A DNA stretch of 64,000 nucleotides from an uncultured Geobacteraceae bacterium. GTDB taxonomy: Bacteria > Desulfobacterota > Desulfuromonadia > Geobacterales > Pseudopelobacteraceae. The notes beneath the pieces were generated by a model. It was not told the origin of the DNA, did not search any database, and saw only the letters and a program-made list of their open reading frames with translations. The stretch covers positions 27,111 to 91,110 of the forward strand of contig CAJAFV010000042.1 of the NCBI GenBank assembly GCA_903939115.1, written 5' to 3'. Positions 49,513 through 57,781 of the stretch are shown in pieces; the stretch's first letter is position 1; each line of letters begins with the position of its first letter. The position numbers were made by a program, and so were the translations under genes.

Positions 49513-50586
49513 ATGATGGACGCAAATATTCTGCATCAAATCCTGGATATTGCATTTCAGAAGAAAGTATCTGATCTCCATTTTGAGGTGGATAACCCCC
49601 CTTTTTTCCGTGGACGGGGCCAGTTGGTGCGCGCAAAAATGCCGAACCTGACCCCCGCTGACACCAGGTTTATCGCCGAAACTGTTTTGGCTCATAACGG
49701 CCGCCAGATAACTGATGATCTCAAAGAGTGCGACGCCTCCTACTCTCTCCCCTCCGGAGGACGTTTCAGAGTCAGCATTTTTCGCCAAAAAGGTCATTTT
49801 GGCATCGTTATGCGCGTTATTCCTCCCGTTATCGGAACGTTTGAAGAGCTGCATCTTCCCACCGTTCTGGGTGAAATAGCACAGACCCCTAACGGACTGA
49901 TTCTGGTGACTGGTCCGACCGGAAACGGGAAATCGACATCACTTGCCTCAATGCTCAGATACCTTAATGAAAACTTTAACTACAATATAATAACTATCGA
50001 AGATCCTATTGAATTTCTGTTTTCATCGCGCAAAAGCTGTATTATTCAACGGGAAATAGGCACAGATACAGACAGCTTCACCTCTGCCCTTAAAGCGGCA
50101 CTCAGAATGGATCCTGATGTCATCATGGTCGGAGAAATGCGCGACAAGGAGACTATCGATTCCTGCATAAAAGCCGCAGAAACAGGTCACCTGGTGCTTT
50201 CGACCCTGCACACACAGGGAGCCGTTTCCACCATTAACAGGATAATCGGTCATTTCCCTCCTGAGGCCCAGGAGATTATGCGTCAACGACTGGCCGACAT
50301 CCTCGTCGCAACAATTTCCATCAGGTTAATCAAGGATAAGTCGGGTGAAAGCATCATGCCGGTTGTCGAGATTATGCGCACAACCACAACCATACAGGCA
50401 TGTATTCGTGAAGGGCGGCTTGATGAAATTGAAAAACATATTGAAAATGGCGCCTCTCAGTATCATATGCAGACACTCGACATGCACCTGTTACAGCTGT
50501 ATCGCCAGGATCTGATTACCTTGCAGGATGCACAGCGGTTAACTCATTCCATGGATTTTGAGCGCAAACTGATGTTCGACAACTAA
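49513..50586 (+). CDS. PilT/PilU-type retraction ATPase
   Basis: Encodes 357 residues. Walker A GPTGNGKST near residue 134, Asp box IITIEDPIEF, Walker B DPDVIMVGEMRD, His box LSTLHTQGA. This is the type IV pilus retraction ATPase group. Asn replaces the usual Ser in Walker A (GPTGNGKS). Ribosome site GGAGG. Adjacent to the DUF4388 gene. Which of pilT, pilT2 or pilU cannot be decided. Confidence 0.9.
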   Translation: MMDANILHQILDIAFQKKVSDLHFEVDNPPFFRGRGQLVRAKMPNLTPADTRFIAETVLAHNGRQITDDLKECDASYSLPSGGRFRVSIFRQKGHFGIVMRVIPPVIGTFEELHLPTVLGEIAQTPNGLILVTGPTGNGKSTSLASMLRYLNENFNYNIITIEDPIEFLFSSRKSCIIQREIGTDTDSFTSALKAALRMDPDVIMVGEMRDKETIDSCIKAAETGHLVLSTLHTQGAVSTINRIIGHFPPEAQEIMRQRLADILVATISIRLIKDKSGESIMPVVEIMRTTTTIQACIREGRLDEIEKHIENGASQYHMQTLDMHLLQLYRQDLITLQDAQRLTHSMDFERKLMFDN

Positions 50587-50606
50587 TTCCAATTCATCTA
50601 CGGGTT

Positions 50607-51443
50607 GTGAAACATATGGCAGAAAAGCACGACATAAAACCGGAACAGTCGCTTGAGCTGCTGAAAGAGCTGCATATCCTTACCCGTGACGGCAAACTGA
50701 ACCAGGACAGCAGACGGAAACTCAAGCAGATCAACCATCTGTACCAGTTTATTGAGCCGCTTCTGAAAGAGATTCAAAGCGGGCAGACTGCAATTACGCT
50801 GGTTGATCACGGTGCGGGAAAATCGTACCTTGGCTTTATACTGTATGACCTGTTCTTTAAATTCCACGGTGACAGTTCGCAGGTATTCGGCATTGAAACA
50901 CGAAATGAACTGGTCGAAAAATCACGCCTGCTTGCAAAGAAACTTGATTTTCCTCACATCTCTTTTTTAAACCTGTCTGTCGCCGACTCCATATATTCTG
51001 CTGCCCTGCCACCAACAGTAGATATTGTTACCGCACTGCACGCCTGTGATACCGCAACCGATGACGCCATTAATTTTGCCCTCAGAAAGAAGGCCCGCTT
51101 CATCGTGCTGGTGCCCTGTTGTCAGGCTGAAGTTGCTGCCGTACTTCGAAAAAACAAATCAGCCTCGTTTTCTGCACACAGCCTGACCGAAATTTGGCGA
51201 CACCCGCTGCACACACGTGAATTCGGCAGTATGATCACGAATGTCCTGCGTTGTCTGCAGCTTGAAGCACATGGGTACCAGGTGAACGTAACCGAATTAG
51301 TCGGCTGGGAACATTCCATGAAGAATGAGCTGATTATCGCCAGCTACAAAGACCTGCCCCGCCGTCGCCCTTCAGAGCGCCTGAATGAACTTCTGAACAC
51401 TCTGGGACTGACAGAAATGAGTCAACGTTTTTTCACTCCCTGA
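50607..51443 (+). CDS. SAM-dependent methyltransferase
   Basis: Encodes 278 residues (GTG 50607; ATG 50616 also possible). Motif I is VDHGAGKSYLGFILYD, then FGIETRNELVEKSR and the active loop IVLVPCCQAEVAAVL. The VPCCQ segment is found in Methyltransf_32-type enzymes, whose substrate is unclear. No operon partner obvious besides the PilT-like gene 21 nt upstream. Confidence 0.75.
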   Translation: MKHMAEKHDIKPEQSLELLKELHILTRDGKLNQDSRRKLKQINHLYQFIEPLLKEIQSGQTAITLVDHGAGKSYLGFILYDLFFKFHGDSSQVFGIETRNELVEKSRLLAKKLDFPHISFLNLSVADSIYSAALPPTVDIVTALHACDTATDDAINFALRKKARFIVLVPCCQAEVAAVLRKNKSASFSAHSLTEIWRHPLHTREFGSMITNVLRCLQLEAHGYQVNVTELVGWEHSMKNELIIASYKDLPRRRPSERLNELLNTLGLTEMSQRFFTP

Positions 51444-51515
51444 CCAGAGTCATGTACTCATGTCCCCTTCCATAAAGTTTTAATATATCAATTAAATCCC
51501 GGAGAAGAGCAGCTG

Positions 51516-52199
51516 ATGATCATCAACTGGAACAACATCGACACCGTACTTCTTGACATGGATGGCACTATTCTTGACCGCCATTTTGACGATCACTTCT
51601 GGTTGGAACATGTACCGAAACGGTGGAGTCAGAGTAACCATACCACCCTTGAACATGCCAAGGAACACCTGTACGGCCTGTTCCGCAGTCAGGAAAACAC
51701 CCTCAACTGGACTGACCTTGATTATTGGTCCGATCGGCTTAAGCTGAACATTCCTGTTCTCAAGCGGGAAATTGAGCATCTGATCGCTGTTCATCCGTAT
51801 GTTATCGATTTTCTGCTGTTTTTGAAACATTCCGGCAAAAAGGTCTGGCTGGTCACAAATGCCCACTCAAAAACTCTCGATCTTAAAATGAAAAACACCC
51901 GCATCGGACCATATTTTGACGGAGTTATTTCCGCACATCAGGTTGGGCTGCCAAAGGAAGATGAACGTTTCTGGGGGAAATTGCAGAGTTTTATCAGTTA
52001 CGACCCGGAGCGGACGCTGTTGGGAGAAGACAGTGAAGCGAACCTGACAACGGCGGAGAGTTTTTCTATTCGCTATCTTGTGTATATCAGTCGCTATAGT
52101 TCAAAAATTGAACCAAAACAGTCGGAGCGATTTCTTACAATTGACTACTTCAACAAACTAATCCCGGAAACGGGGAGCAGCTGCGTAACCATCACATGA
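51516..52199 (+). CDS. HAD-family hydrolase (YrfG-like nucleotidase)
   Basis: Encodes 227 residues. Motif I VLLDMDGTILD with both nucleophile Asp residues, motif II VTNAHSKTL and motif IV LLGEDSEANL. Length and sequence resemble GMP/IMP nucleotidases of the YrfG type. GGAGA lies before the ATG. Confidence 0.85.
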   Translation: MIINWNNIDTVLLDMDGTILDRHFDDHFWLEHVPKRWSQSNHTTLEHAKEHLYGLFRSQENTLNWTDLDYWSDRLKLNIPVLKREIEHLIAVHPYVIDFLLFLKHSGKKVWLVTNAHSKTLDLKMKNTRIGPYFDGVISAHQVGLPKEDERFWGKLQSFISYDPERTLLGEDSEANLTTAESFSIRYLVYISRYSSKIEPKQSERFLTIDYFNKLIPETGSSCVTIT

Positions 52200-52215
52200 A
52201 AAATAAATCAAAAAC

Positions 52216-52323
52216 AATAGAACGCGGATCACATCTGATCTAGGCGGATATACGCAGACATAACTTAAGAACGGACTGTCTATCTGCGTAAATCCGCTCA
52301 ATCCGCGTCATCCGCGTTCTATT
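52216..52323. repeat. Imperfect inverted repeat between convergent genes
   Basis: AATAGAACGCGGAT at the left end and ATCCGCGTTCTATT at the right end are perfect inverted copies, with TACGCAGAC / GTCTATCTGCGTA inside. The 108-bp palindromic element lies between convergent genes and probably acts as a bidirectional terminator or a dispersed repeat. Confidence 0.65.
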
Positions 52324-52354
52324 GCACTGTTCAATAGCAGTCAGATTTGCGTTT

Positions 52355-52699
52355 CTACCTCATCCTGCTCAGTATGGTCCTGAATTTTTCCAGCTTCGAG
52401 GCACCCTCTTCGATAAGGCGGATCAGATCTTTTCGTGCTCCCCCCGCAGCATCTTTGCCCTTTTCAAGCAGATCATCGGTTTTTTCGCCGATCGCCTCAA
52501 CCAGGTTTGATACATTGGAAGCCAGATCATCTACGACCTCATCTGCTCTGTTACGGGCTCTTTTTGAGTAACGCAGGAGATCATTTCTTGTCCTGGTTCC
52601 CGACTGAGGAGCGAACAACAGGGCAAGACTAGCCCCCATGACGCCGCCTGCAAATATCAGCAATGCAGCGGCTGCGATTTTCTTTTCTCGATCTTCCAT
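52355..52699 (-). CDS. YtxH-domain protein
   Basis: Encodes 114 residues. N-terminal membrane span with Gly zipper (AAAALLIFAGGVMGASLALL, then FAPQSGTRTRNDLLR) is the YtxH signature, followed by an amphipathic helical tail. Such proteins are linked to envelope stress; mechanism unknown. Confidence 0.82.
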   Translation of the reverse strand: MEDREKKIAAAALLIFAGGVMGASLALLFAPQSGTRTRNDLLRYSKRARNRADEVVDDLASNVSNLVEAIGEKTDDLLEKGKDAAGGARKDLIRLIEEGASKLEKFRTILSRMR

Positions 52700-52842
52700 A
52701 AATAACCTCCAATAGTATTGATGTTTGCCTCAATAGTAGCGCATTTTCTATTTTTAGCAAGCAGCTTACCGCTTTATCTTGTATTAATATTATGCTATAA
52801 AAATTAAACAGTTACTTAATTTCTTAGAGCAAGGACGTTAAC

Positions 52843-53949
52843 ATGAAAAACAGTACGTATGATGTTCTGATAGTTGGTGGTGGTCCGGCTGGCCTATCAA
52901 CGGCGTATCTGTGCCACAAACATGGTCTGTCCTACCTGGTCCTTGAATCGGGAAAGGCTATCTTTCAAGGGATTTCCAACACCTATCCCGAAGGCAAGCT
53001 GGTGTACGCCTCCAAACCAAAAGATGCTCCGATGCCGTTCATGGTCGATGAATTACGCCCTCCGGACAAGCCGGTAACCGTGGAAAGCTACCTGCAGTAT
53101 GTTCAGCATTTTGTTCAGCATGAAAATCTTCTTGTCCAGACAGAAGTTGATTTTGAAGATATTAAAGACGAGAGGGACGGGTTGACCGTAATTACATCGA
53201 AAGGTAATTTTAAAGGGAGAAAAGTTGTCCTCTCCTTTGGCAGTAACATTCCCCGCGAGCTCACTGTTTATGGTGATGCCAAGATGGTCGCCAAAAACCT
53301 CGATGATGCCGGCAAATATGTCGGAATTAAAACGCTGGTGATTGGCGGCGGCAATACTGCCGCTGACGTGATCATAAATATTTTGAAGGCCAAACGCGAG
53401 GCAAATGACACTCATCCTGTCTTCTGGGCACATAAGGCTGAAACGTTTGACGTTAACAAAGAGACGGCCCAAAGACTCGGAGAAGAGATATTACTCGGCG
53501 GTAATATCAGGCTATTGCTTGGAGCAACGCCACGTATCGGAGAAGTCGATGATGAGGGTGTAGATCGCCTGGTCATACGGATCAACGAGTTTAAGCAAGC
53601 CGACGGAATCGATCTCTATCATGCCCTCAGTTTTCCGATGCAAAATGTTATCGCCTGTATCGGCTCACAAGGGCCGGTGCCGATTTTCGACAAACTGAAT
53701 ATTCAGAGCATTGCCTGCACTGCCGGCGTCTGCAAAATCGCTAAAGAGGGGGAACGTCTGATACTGCTCTCGGCAGAGTTTGAATCGACACGTAAAGGCG
53801 TGTACGTCATAGGCGGGGCGATTTCACCCTCATACATGAAGATCAGCGAAGGATCTATTGCAGAGGAACGCCACCCCAATCTCATCTACACCGCCATCAA
53901 TGACGCGTATTATGTGGTTGAGGCTATTCGGGCGAAACTTGCCAGCTGA
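52843..53949 (+). CDS. FAD/NAD(P)-dependent oxidoreductase, YpdA-like
   Basis: Encodes 368 residues. FAD site VLIVGGGPAGLSTAYLC and NAD(P) site LVIGGGNTAADVI mark a two-Rossmann-domain thioredoxin-reductase-like enzyme. There is no CxxC redox pair between the domains, as in YpdA and ferredoxin-NADP reductase groups. C-terminal part GVYVIGGAISPSYMK closes the FAD site. Substrate unknown. Confidence 0.82.
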   Translation: MKNSTYDVLIVGGGPAGLSTAYLCHKHGLSYLVLESGKAIFQGISNTYPEGKLVYASKPKDAPMPFMVDELRPPDKPVTVESYLQYVQHFVQHENLLVQTEVDFEDIKDERDGLTVITSKGNFKGRKVVLSFGSNIPRELTVYGDAKMVAKNLDDAGKYVGIKTLVIGGGNTAADVIINILKAKREANDTHPVFWAHKAETFDVNKETAQRLGEEILLGGNIRLLLGATPRIGEVDDEGVDRLVIRINEFKQADGIDLYHALSFPMQNVIACIGSQGPVPIFDKLNIQSIACTAGVCKIAKEGERLILLSAEFESTRKGVYVIGGAISPSYMKISEGSIAEERHPNLIYTAINDAYYVVEAIRAKLAS

Positions 53950-54124
53950 TTTTGAAGATGCCGTTTGTAAGCCGGTTCTCCTGTCACCGGCGGGCCTCTG
54001 CTTTTATTATTATACGTACCTTGATTTTCGTGTTCCCTGCCACTATGTTCTTTGCACTATGTATTCAATTTGTTTTTCAACGCTAAATTCCACTTATCAA
54101 TTAATACACAAGGAGTTGCACACA

Positions 54125-55075
54125 ATGAAGAAGCAGGCTTTTAAAGTTTTCACCGTGCTGGCTGCCATGTTGTTCCTTTCAGTAACCGTAATGGAATTTG
54201 AAGCGCACGCCAGAGCCGGAGGAGGGAGTCGTTCGATGGGTAGTGCCGGTTCGCGCAGCTACTCGCGTCCAGCCAGCCCCACTCAACAATCGGCGCCTTC
54301 CCGCCCACAGCAGGCTGCACCATCCCCTGGATTTCAACAACCGGCCGCGGGTGGCTTCATGAGGAGCATGGCTGGCGGCATCGTTGGCGGCATGCTGGGC
54401 GGCATGTTGTTCAGAAGCCTTGGCTTCAGTGGTATGGGTGGCGGTGCGGGTGGCGGCGGAATAGGCTTGTTTGAAATACTGCTGCTTGCCGGCATTGGTT
54501 ACCTGATCTACCGCTATATCAAGAAAAAAAGGGAAGAGAGTTCCTCAAATTCATTTACTCCGGAACCTTACTACGGAGGAAATGTAACGCCGATTGCACC
54601 GAACTACCAGAACTCGCTGCCGGAAGTTGATGATGTTGAGACAGGGTTGGCCCATATTCGCCAATTTGACCAATACTTTGACGAAAATCGCTATAACGAT
54701 CTGGTCATGGATAACTTTTTCAAAATTCAGGGCGCCTGGATGAATCGTGACCTGACACCGGTTAATAACCTGCTGACGGATGAAATGCGCCGCATATTCC
54801 AGTCTGATCTTGATAAATTACTGCGGGATAAACAGATCAACCGGCTTGAAAACATTGCTGTACGAAAAGTTGACATCGTGGAAGCATGGCAGGAAGCTGG
54901 TCAGGATTATATCAACACCCTTATTTATGCCAACCTGCTTGATTATACGACTGATGAGTCCGGGACTCTCTTGTCAGGCAGCAAGAGTGATCCGATAAAA
55001 TTTGAAGAGTATTGGACCTTCACCCGTCCGGTCGGCAATAACCCCTGGAAATTAACCAAGATTGATCAGAAATAG
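54125..55075 (+). CDS. Tim44-like domain protein
   Basis: Encodes 316 residues from ATG 54125 (AAGGAG ribosome site); a longer in-frame opening to 53858 is not coding in character. Signal or anchor (VFTVLAAMLFLSVTVM), Ser/Pro/Gln-rich linker, Gly-rich membrane stretch (GIVGGMLGGMLFRSLGF), second span (LFEILLLAGIGYLIY) and the C-terminal Tim44 domain (EYWTFTRPVGNNPWKL). A common bacterial membrane protein of unclear role. Confidence 0.85.
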   Translation: MKKQAFKVFTVLAAMLFLSVTVMEFEAHARAGGGSRSMGSAGSRSYSRPASPTQQSAPSRPQQAAPSPGFQQPAAGGFMRSMAGGIVGGMLGGMLFRSLGFSGMGGGAGGGGIGLFEILLLAGIGYLIYRYIKKKREESSSNSFTPEPYYGGNVTPIAPNYQNSLPEVDDVETGLAHIRQFDQYFDENRYNDLVMDNFFKIQGAWMNRDLTPVNNLLTDEMRRIFQSDLDKLLRDKQINRLENIAVRKVDIVEAWQEAGQDYINTLIYANLLDYTTDESGTLLSGSKSDPIKFEEYWTFTRPVGNNPWKLTKIDQK

Positions 55076-55098
55076 TCCTGATTCGTTATGAATAACCG

Positions 55099-55145
55099 AA
55101 AAAATCCGTTCACCCTTCGACAAGAATAGGGTGAACGGATTTTTT
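55099..55145. terminator. Strong bidirectional terminator
   Basis: AAATCCGTTCACCC and GGGTGAACGGATTT pair perfectly around a 13-nt loop, flanked by A-run and T-run. It separates the Tim44-like gene from the convergent PilZ gene. Confidence 0.93.
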
Positions 55146-55163
55146 ATGTATTCTTCCGGCGTA

Positions 55164-56267
55164 TCATTCCGGCTTTTGCTGCTCTCTGTATTTTCTGACA
55201 CTATCCTCAAAAGTACGTTGAATTTCACCCTTTGGGTGTTCGTGCGCGTAATGCCAAAAATAACTGGCCAGTGATAAAATAATTGTTAAAAACAATAATA
55301 TTGCCAGGTTGCGGACAACAGACCGTCTGATTCGAGACTCGTTTGATGCACCACGCTGATCTTCTTCTCCCGGTGACCAGCGATACATATACATTTCGCG
55401 CAGCTGCCTGATCCTTTTGAGCTGAATTGTGGAGATGTAATTTACAATCGCATCGCGATCACTTTCATCGAGATACACAAACTGCACACCGGTATTGAAA
55501 TATTCACTATCGCCGCCAACGGCATAATTACGGTTGGCAAAGACAACTCTCCCGACGACATCGATAATCCGCTCAGGTGAAGGTACTAAAATTTCCAGAA
55601 TTATATATTCCCCAATTTCAAATCCCTGATGAGTAATGATGCGCAGGCCGCCACCACTGATATTTGCCGCAAGAGGGATAATGGTGTCCCATAACTCTTC
55701 AGACTCCTCCTCGGGCAGGCTCGGATTATGAGGCCGTTCATTACCGCCCCCCCCCACTGAATCAAGGAGACGTTCGTGGGGCAAACTTGTGCCTTCAGGC
55801 AGGTTTTTAACTTTCCAGCGCCGGTTCTTTTGGTCTGATATACGCTTCAGTCGACTTTCCCGTCGTTCTTGCCACTCTTTTCGAAGACGGTAACTGTTTT
55901 GTTCACGGCTGACGAAATATTTTATCGGCAGAAAGGCGTCTATTCGGTAAAACTCCCGCAGTTCATTTGAAACGATCTCACCGATCAAACGGAGCAGCAG
56001 TTTCTGCGCGTCTCCTTCAGAAACAACAATCGCCCTGCAGCCGTAACCGTTTTCCTTGCTTCCGTCACGCAACTCAAGAATCGATCCGTTTCTCAGCGAA
56101 ACACCAGTCGGTAGAACGTCCCGGGAAAGCTGCAGCGTAACGAGATCTTCGTCGATTTCATGAACTATTGCCCAGTCTCTAAAGACATCGGCATTAGGCA
56201 GTGGAATTCCGACCCCAACTTTTTTCCCGACAGGAAAATAGCGTGAATAGAGTTCCATATTACTCAT
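55164..56267 (-). CDS. PilZ-domain membrane protein
   Basis: Encodes 367 residues. A YcgR-like N-domain is followed by the c-di-GMP motifs LREFYRIDAF (RxxxR) and NISGGGLR (NxSxxG), separated by an unusual charged insert of about 80 residues (EWQERRESRLKRISDQKN). A membrane span near residue 325 (LAILLFLTIILSLASYFW) and basic tail end the chain. Likely a c-di-GMP receptor linked to motility. Confidence 0.85.
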   Translation of the reverse strand: MSNMELYSRYFPVGKKVGVGIPLPNADVFRDWAIVHEIDEDLVTLQLSRDVLPTGVSLRNGSILELRDGSKENGYGCRAIVVSEGDAQKLLLRLIGEIVSNELREFYRIDAFLPIKYFVSREQNSYRLRKEWQERRESRLKRISDQKNRRWKVKNLPEGTSLPHERLLDSVGGGGNERPHNPSLPEEESEELWDTIIPLAANISGGGLRIITHQGFEIGEYIILEILVPSPERIIDVVGRVVFANRNYAVGGDSEYFNTGVQFVYLDESDRDAIVNYISTIQLKRIRQLREMYMYRWSPGEEDQRGASNESRIRRSVVRNLAILLFLTIILSLASYFWHYAHEHPKGEIQRTFEDSVRKYREQQKPE

Positions 56268-56300
56268 GAGTAAATTCTCCAGACAGAGGGAGACTACCGG

Positions 56301-56495
56301 TCATTTTTTAAGGGCGGAATTTAAAGAGGCAAGAAGTTGATCAATGGAGATTTTATGGACACCGGCTCCATGACCGAGTGTCTCAAGGTCGGCAATCTGG
56401 CACTCATAGCAATCGAGATTAAACTGCTTGAAAACCGGTAACGTTTCGGGGTGCTGGGCGATGATGTCGGCGATTATCATTTCTTGACTGATCAT
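56301..56495 (-). CDS. DUF1858 protein
   Basis: Encodes 64 residues from ATG 56495. EMIIADIIAQHPETLPVFKQ followed by FNLDCYECQIADLETL is the DUF1858 pattern with the conserved Cys pair, often an iron-sulfur or redox-linked small domain. Confidence 0.85.
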   Translation of the reverse strand: MISQEMIIADIIAQHPETLPVFKQFNLDCYECQIADLETLGHGAGVHKISIDQLLASLNSALKK

Positions 56496-56531
56496 TTTTA
56501 TGCACCTCATGCATGTTGGTATGGTAACGGG

Positions 56532-57026
56532 TTAACGTGGCTCTGATAAACCGTATTTTTGCCGTAACGCTTTTTTGATTTCTGGCGGTACAAATTTGTC
56601 GATTTCACCGTTAAGAGAGCAGACCTCCTTGACAATAGAAGAGGACAGGTAGCCGTATTGTAGAGACGTCATCATAAAAAGCGTTTCAATCTGGCGACCG
56701 ATGGTGCTGTTCATTTGAGCAATCTGAAATTCATATTCAAAATCGGATATGGCACGGAGTCCACGGATGATGACGTGCGCCCCGCGGGACGACACATAAT
56801 CTATCAGAAGTCCACTGAACGTGTCAACCGAGACCCTCCCCTCCTCTTTAACGACATCCTGAATGAGTTCGACCCGTTCCTCAGTAGTGAACAGTGCATT
56901 TTTTTGAGAGTTTTTGGCAACAGCAACAATAATTTCATCAAAGATCGTCAGACCACGCTTGATAATATCCAGATGGCCATAGGTAATTGGATCAAAGGAA
57001 CCTGGATACACCGCAATTTTTTTCAT
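56532..57026 (-). CDS. coaD: Phosphopantetheine adenylyltransferase
   Basis: Encodes 164 residues. GSFDPITYGHLDII holds the TxGH nucleotidyl transfer motif, and YLSSSIVKE the second ISSS-like motif. Catalyses the fourth step of coenzyme A synthesis. Overlaps rsmD by 4 nt, a common bacterial pairing. Confidence 0.96.
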   Translation of the reverse strand: MKKIAVYPGSFDPITYGHLDIIKRGLTIFDEIIVAVAKNSQKNALFTTEERVELIQDVVKEEGRVSVDTFSGLLIDYVSSRGAHVIIRGLRAISDFEYEFQIAQMNSTIGRQIETLFMMTSLQYGYLSSSIVKEVCSLNGEIDKFVPPEIKKALRQKYGLSEPR

Positions 57027-57586
57027 TTTTCCCCCATTATAAACAGTTCAAGGGCCGTTTCTCCATACTCACGGCGGTCAAAGCTCTTCAGCATCCCATA
57101 CGATTCCTCCAGCGGATTGCGTACAGAACATTCAACAACAAAGATGGCACCTGGTTCTAAAAGATCTGTAGACGCAAGAGCATCCGGCACCGTTTGATAC
57201 AAATCAGACGAATATGGTGGATCGAAAAATACGAGATCAAAATGTTTCCCGCGCACTGCACAACGGTGCAGTGCTGCAACTGCATCCATATACAAAACTT
57301 CTGATTTACTATTACTGCCGGTAACCGTCAGATTTTTGTCAAGTATTGATAATACCGATCGATTGTTTTCAATGAAGCAACAAGAACCTGCACCACGACT
57401 GATTGACTCGATACCAAGACTGCCGGTACCGGCACAGATATCGAGGACATGAATGTCACAGAAATCAATCCTGCTTGTCAGGATACTGAACAGAGACTCT
57501 TTAACGCGATCAGAAGTTGGTCGTGTTACAACGCCCGGTGGCGTTAATAATTTTTTCCCCCGGCATGTTCCTGCAATCACCCTCAT
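57023..57586 (-). CDS. rsmD: 16S rRNA G966 N2-methyltransferase
   Basis: Encodes 187 residues. MRVIAGTCRGKKLLTPPG start, SAM motif VLDICAGTGSLGIES, and catalytic FFDPPYSSDLY. Family length is normal. Methylates guanine 966 during ribosome assembly. Upstream 57587-57781 is an AT-rich divergent promoter region without a gene. Confidence 0.95.
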   Translation of the reverse strand: MRVIAGTCRGKKLLTPPGVVTRPTSDRVKESLFSILTSRIDFCDIHVLDICAGTGSLGIESISRGAGSCCFIENNRSVLSILDKNLTVTGSNSKSEVLYMDAVAALHRCAVRGKHFDLVFFDPPYSSDLYQTVPDALASTDLLEPGAIFVVECSVRNPLEESYGMLKSFDRREYGETALELFIMGEK

Positions 57587-57781
57587 ATGTGCAACCTGTA
57601 AACTCAGAATCTGGCGAAGCTAGCGTAAATAAGGGCATAGGTCAAGCGCGAAGAATTTTAAATAATTCGCACCTGTATAAAAGAGCTGGTAATACAAAAA
57701 GCAGTGAATACATAATTTGCTCATTTTGTTTTATATTTTGTTTTTGGTAGTCATATTTTAATTTAATGGTAAGATATTCCC

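Noticed and set aside
53858..54124. N-terminal extension of the Tim44-like protein
   Set aside because: Overlaps the end of the oxidoreductase gene; ATG 54125 has a good ribosome site and signal peptide.
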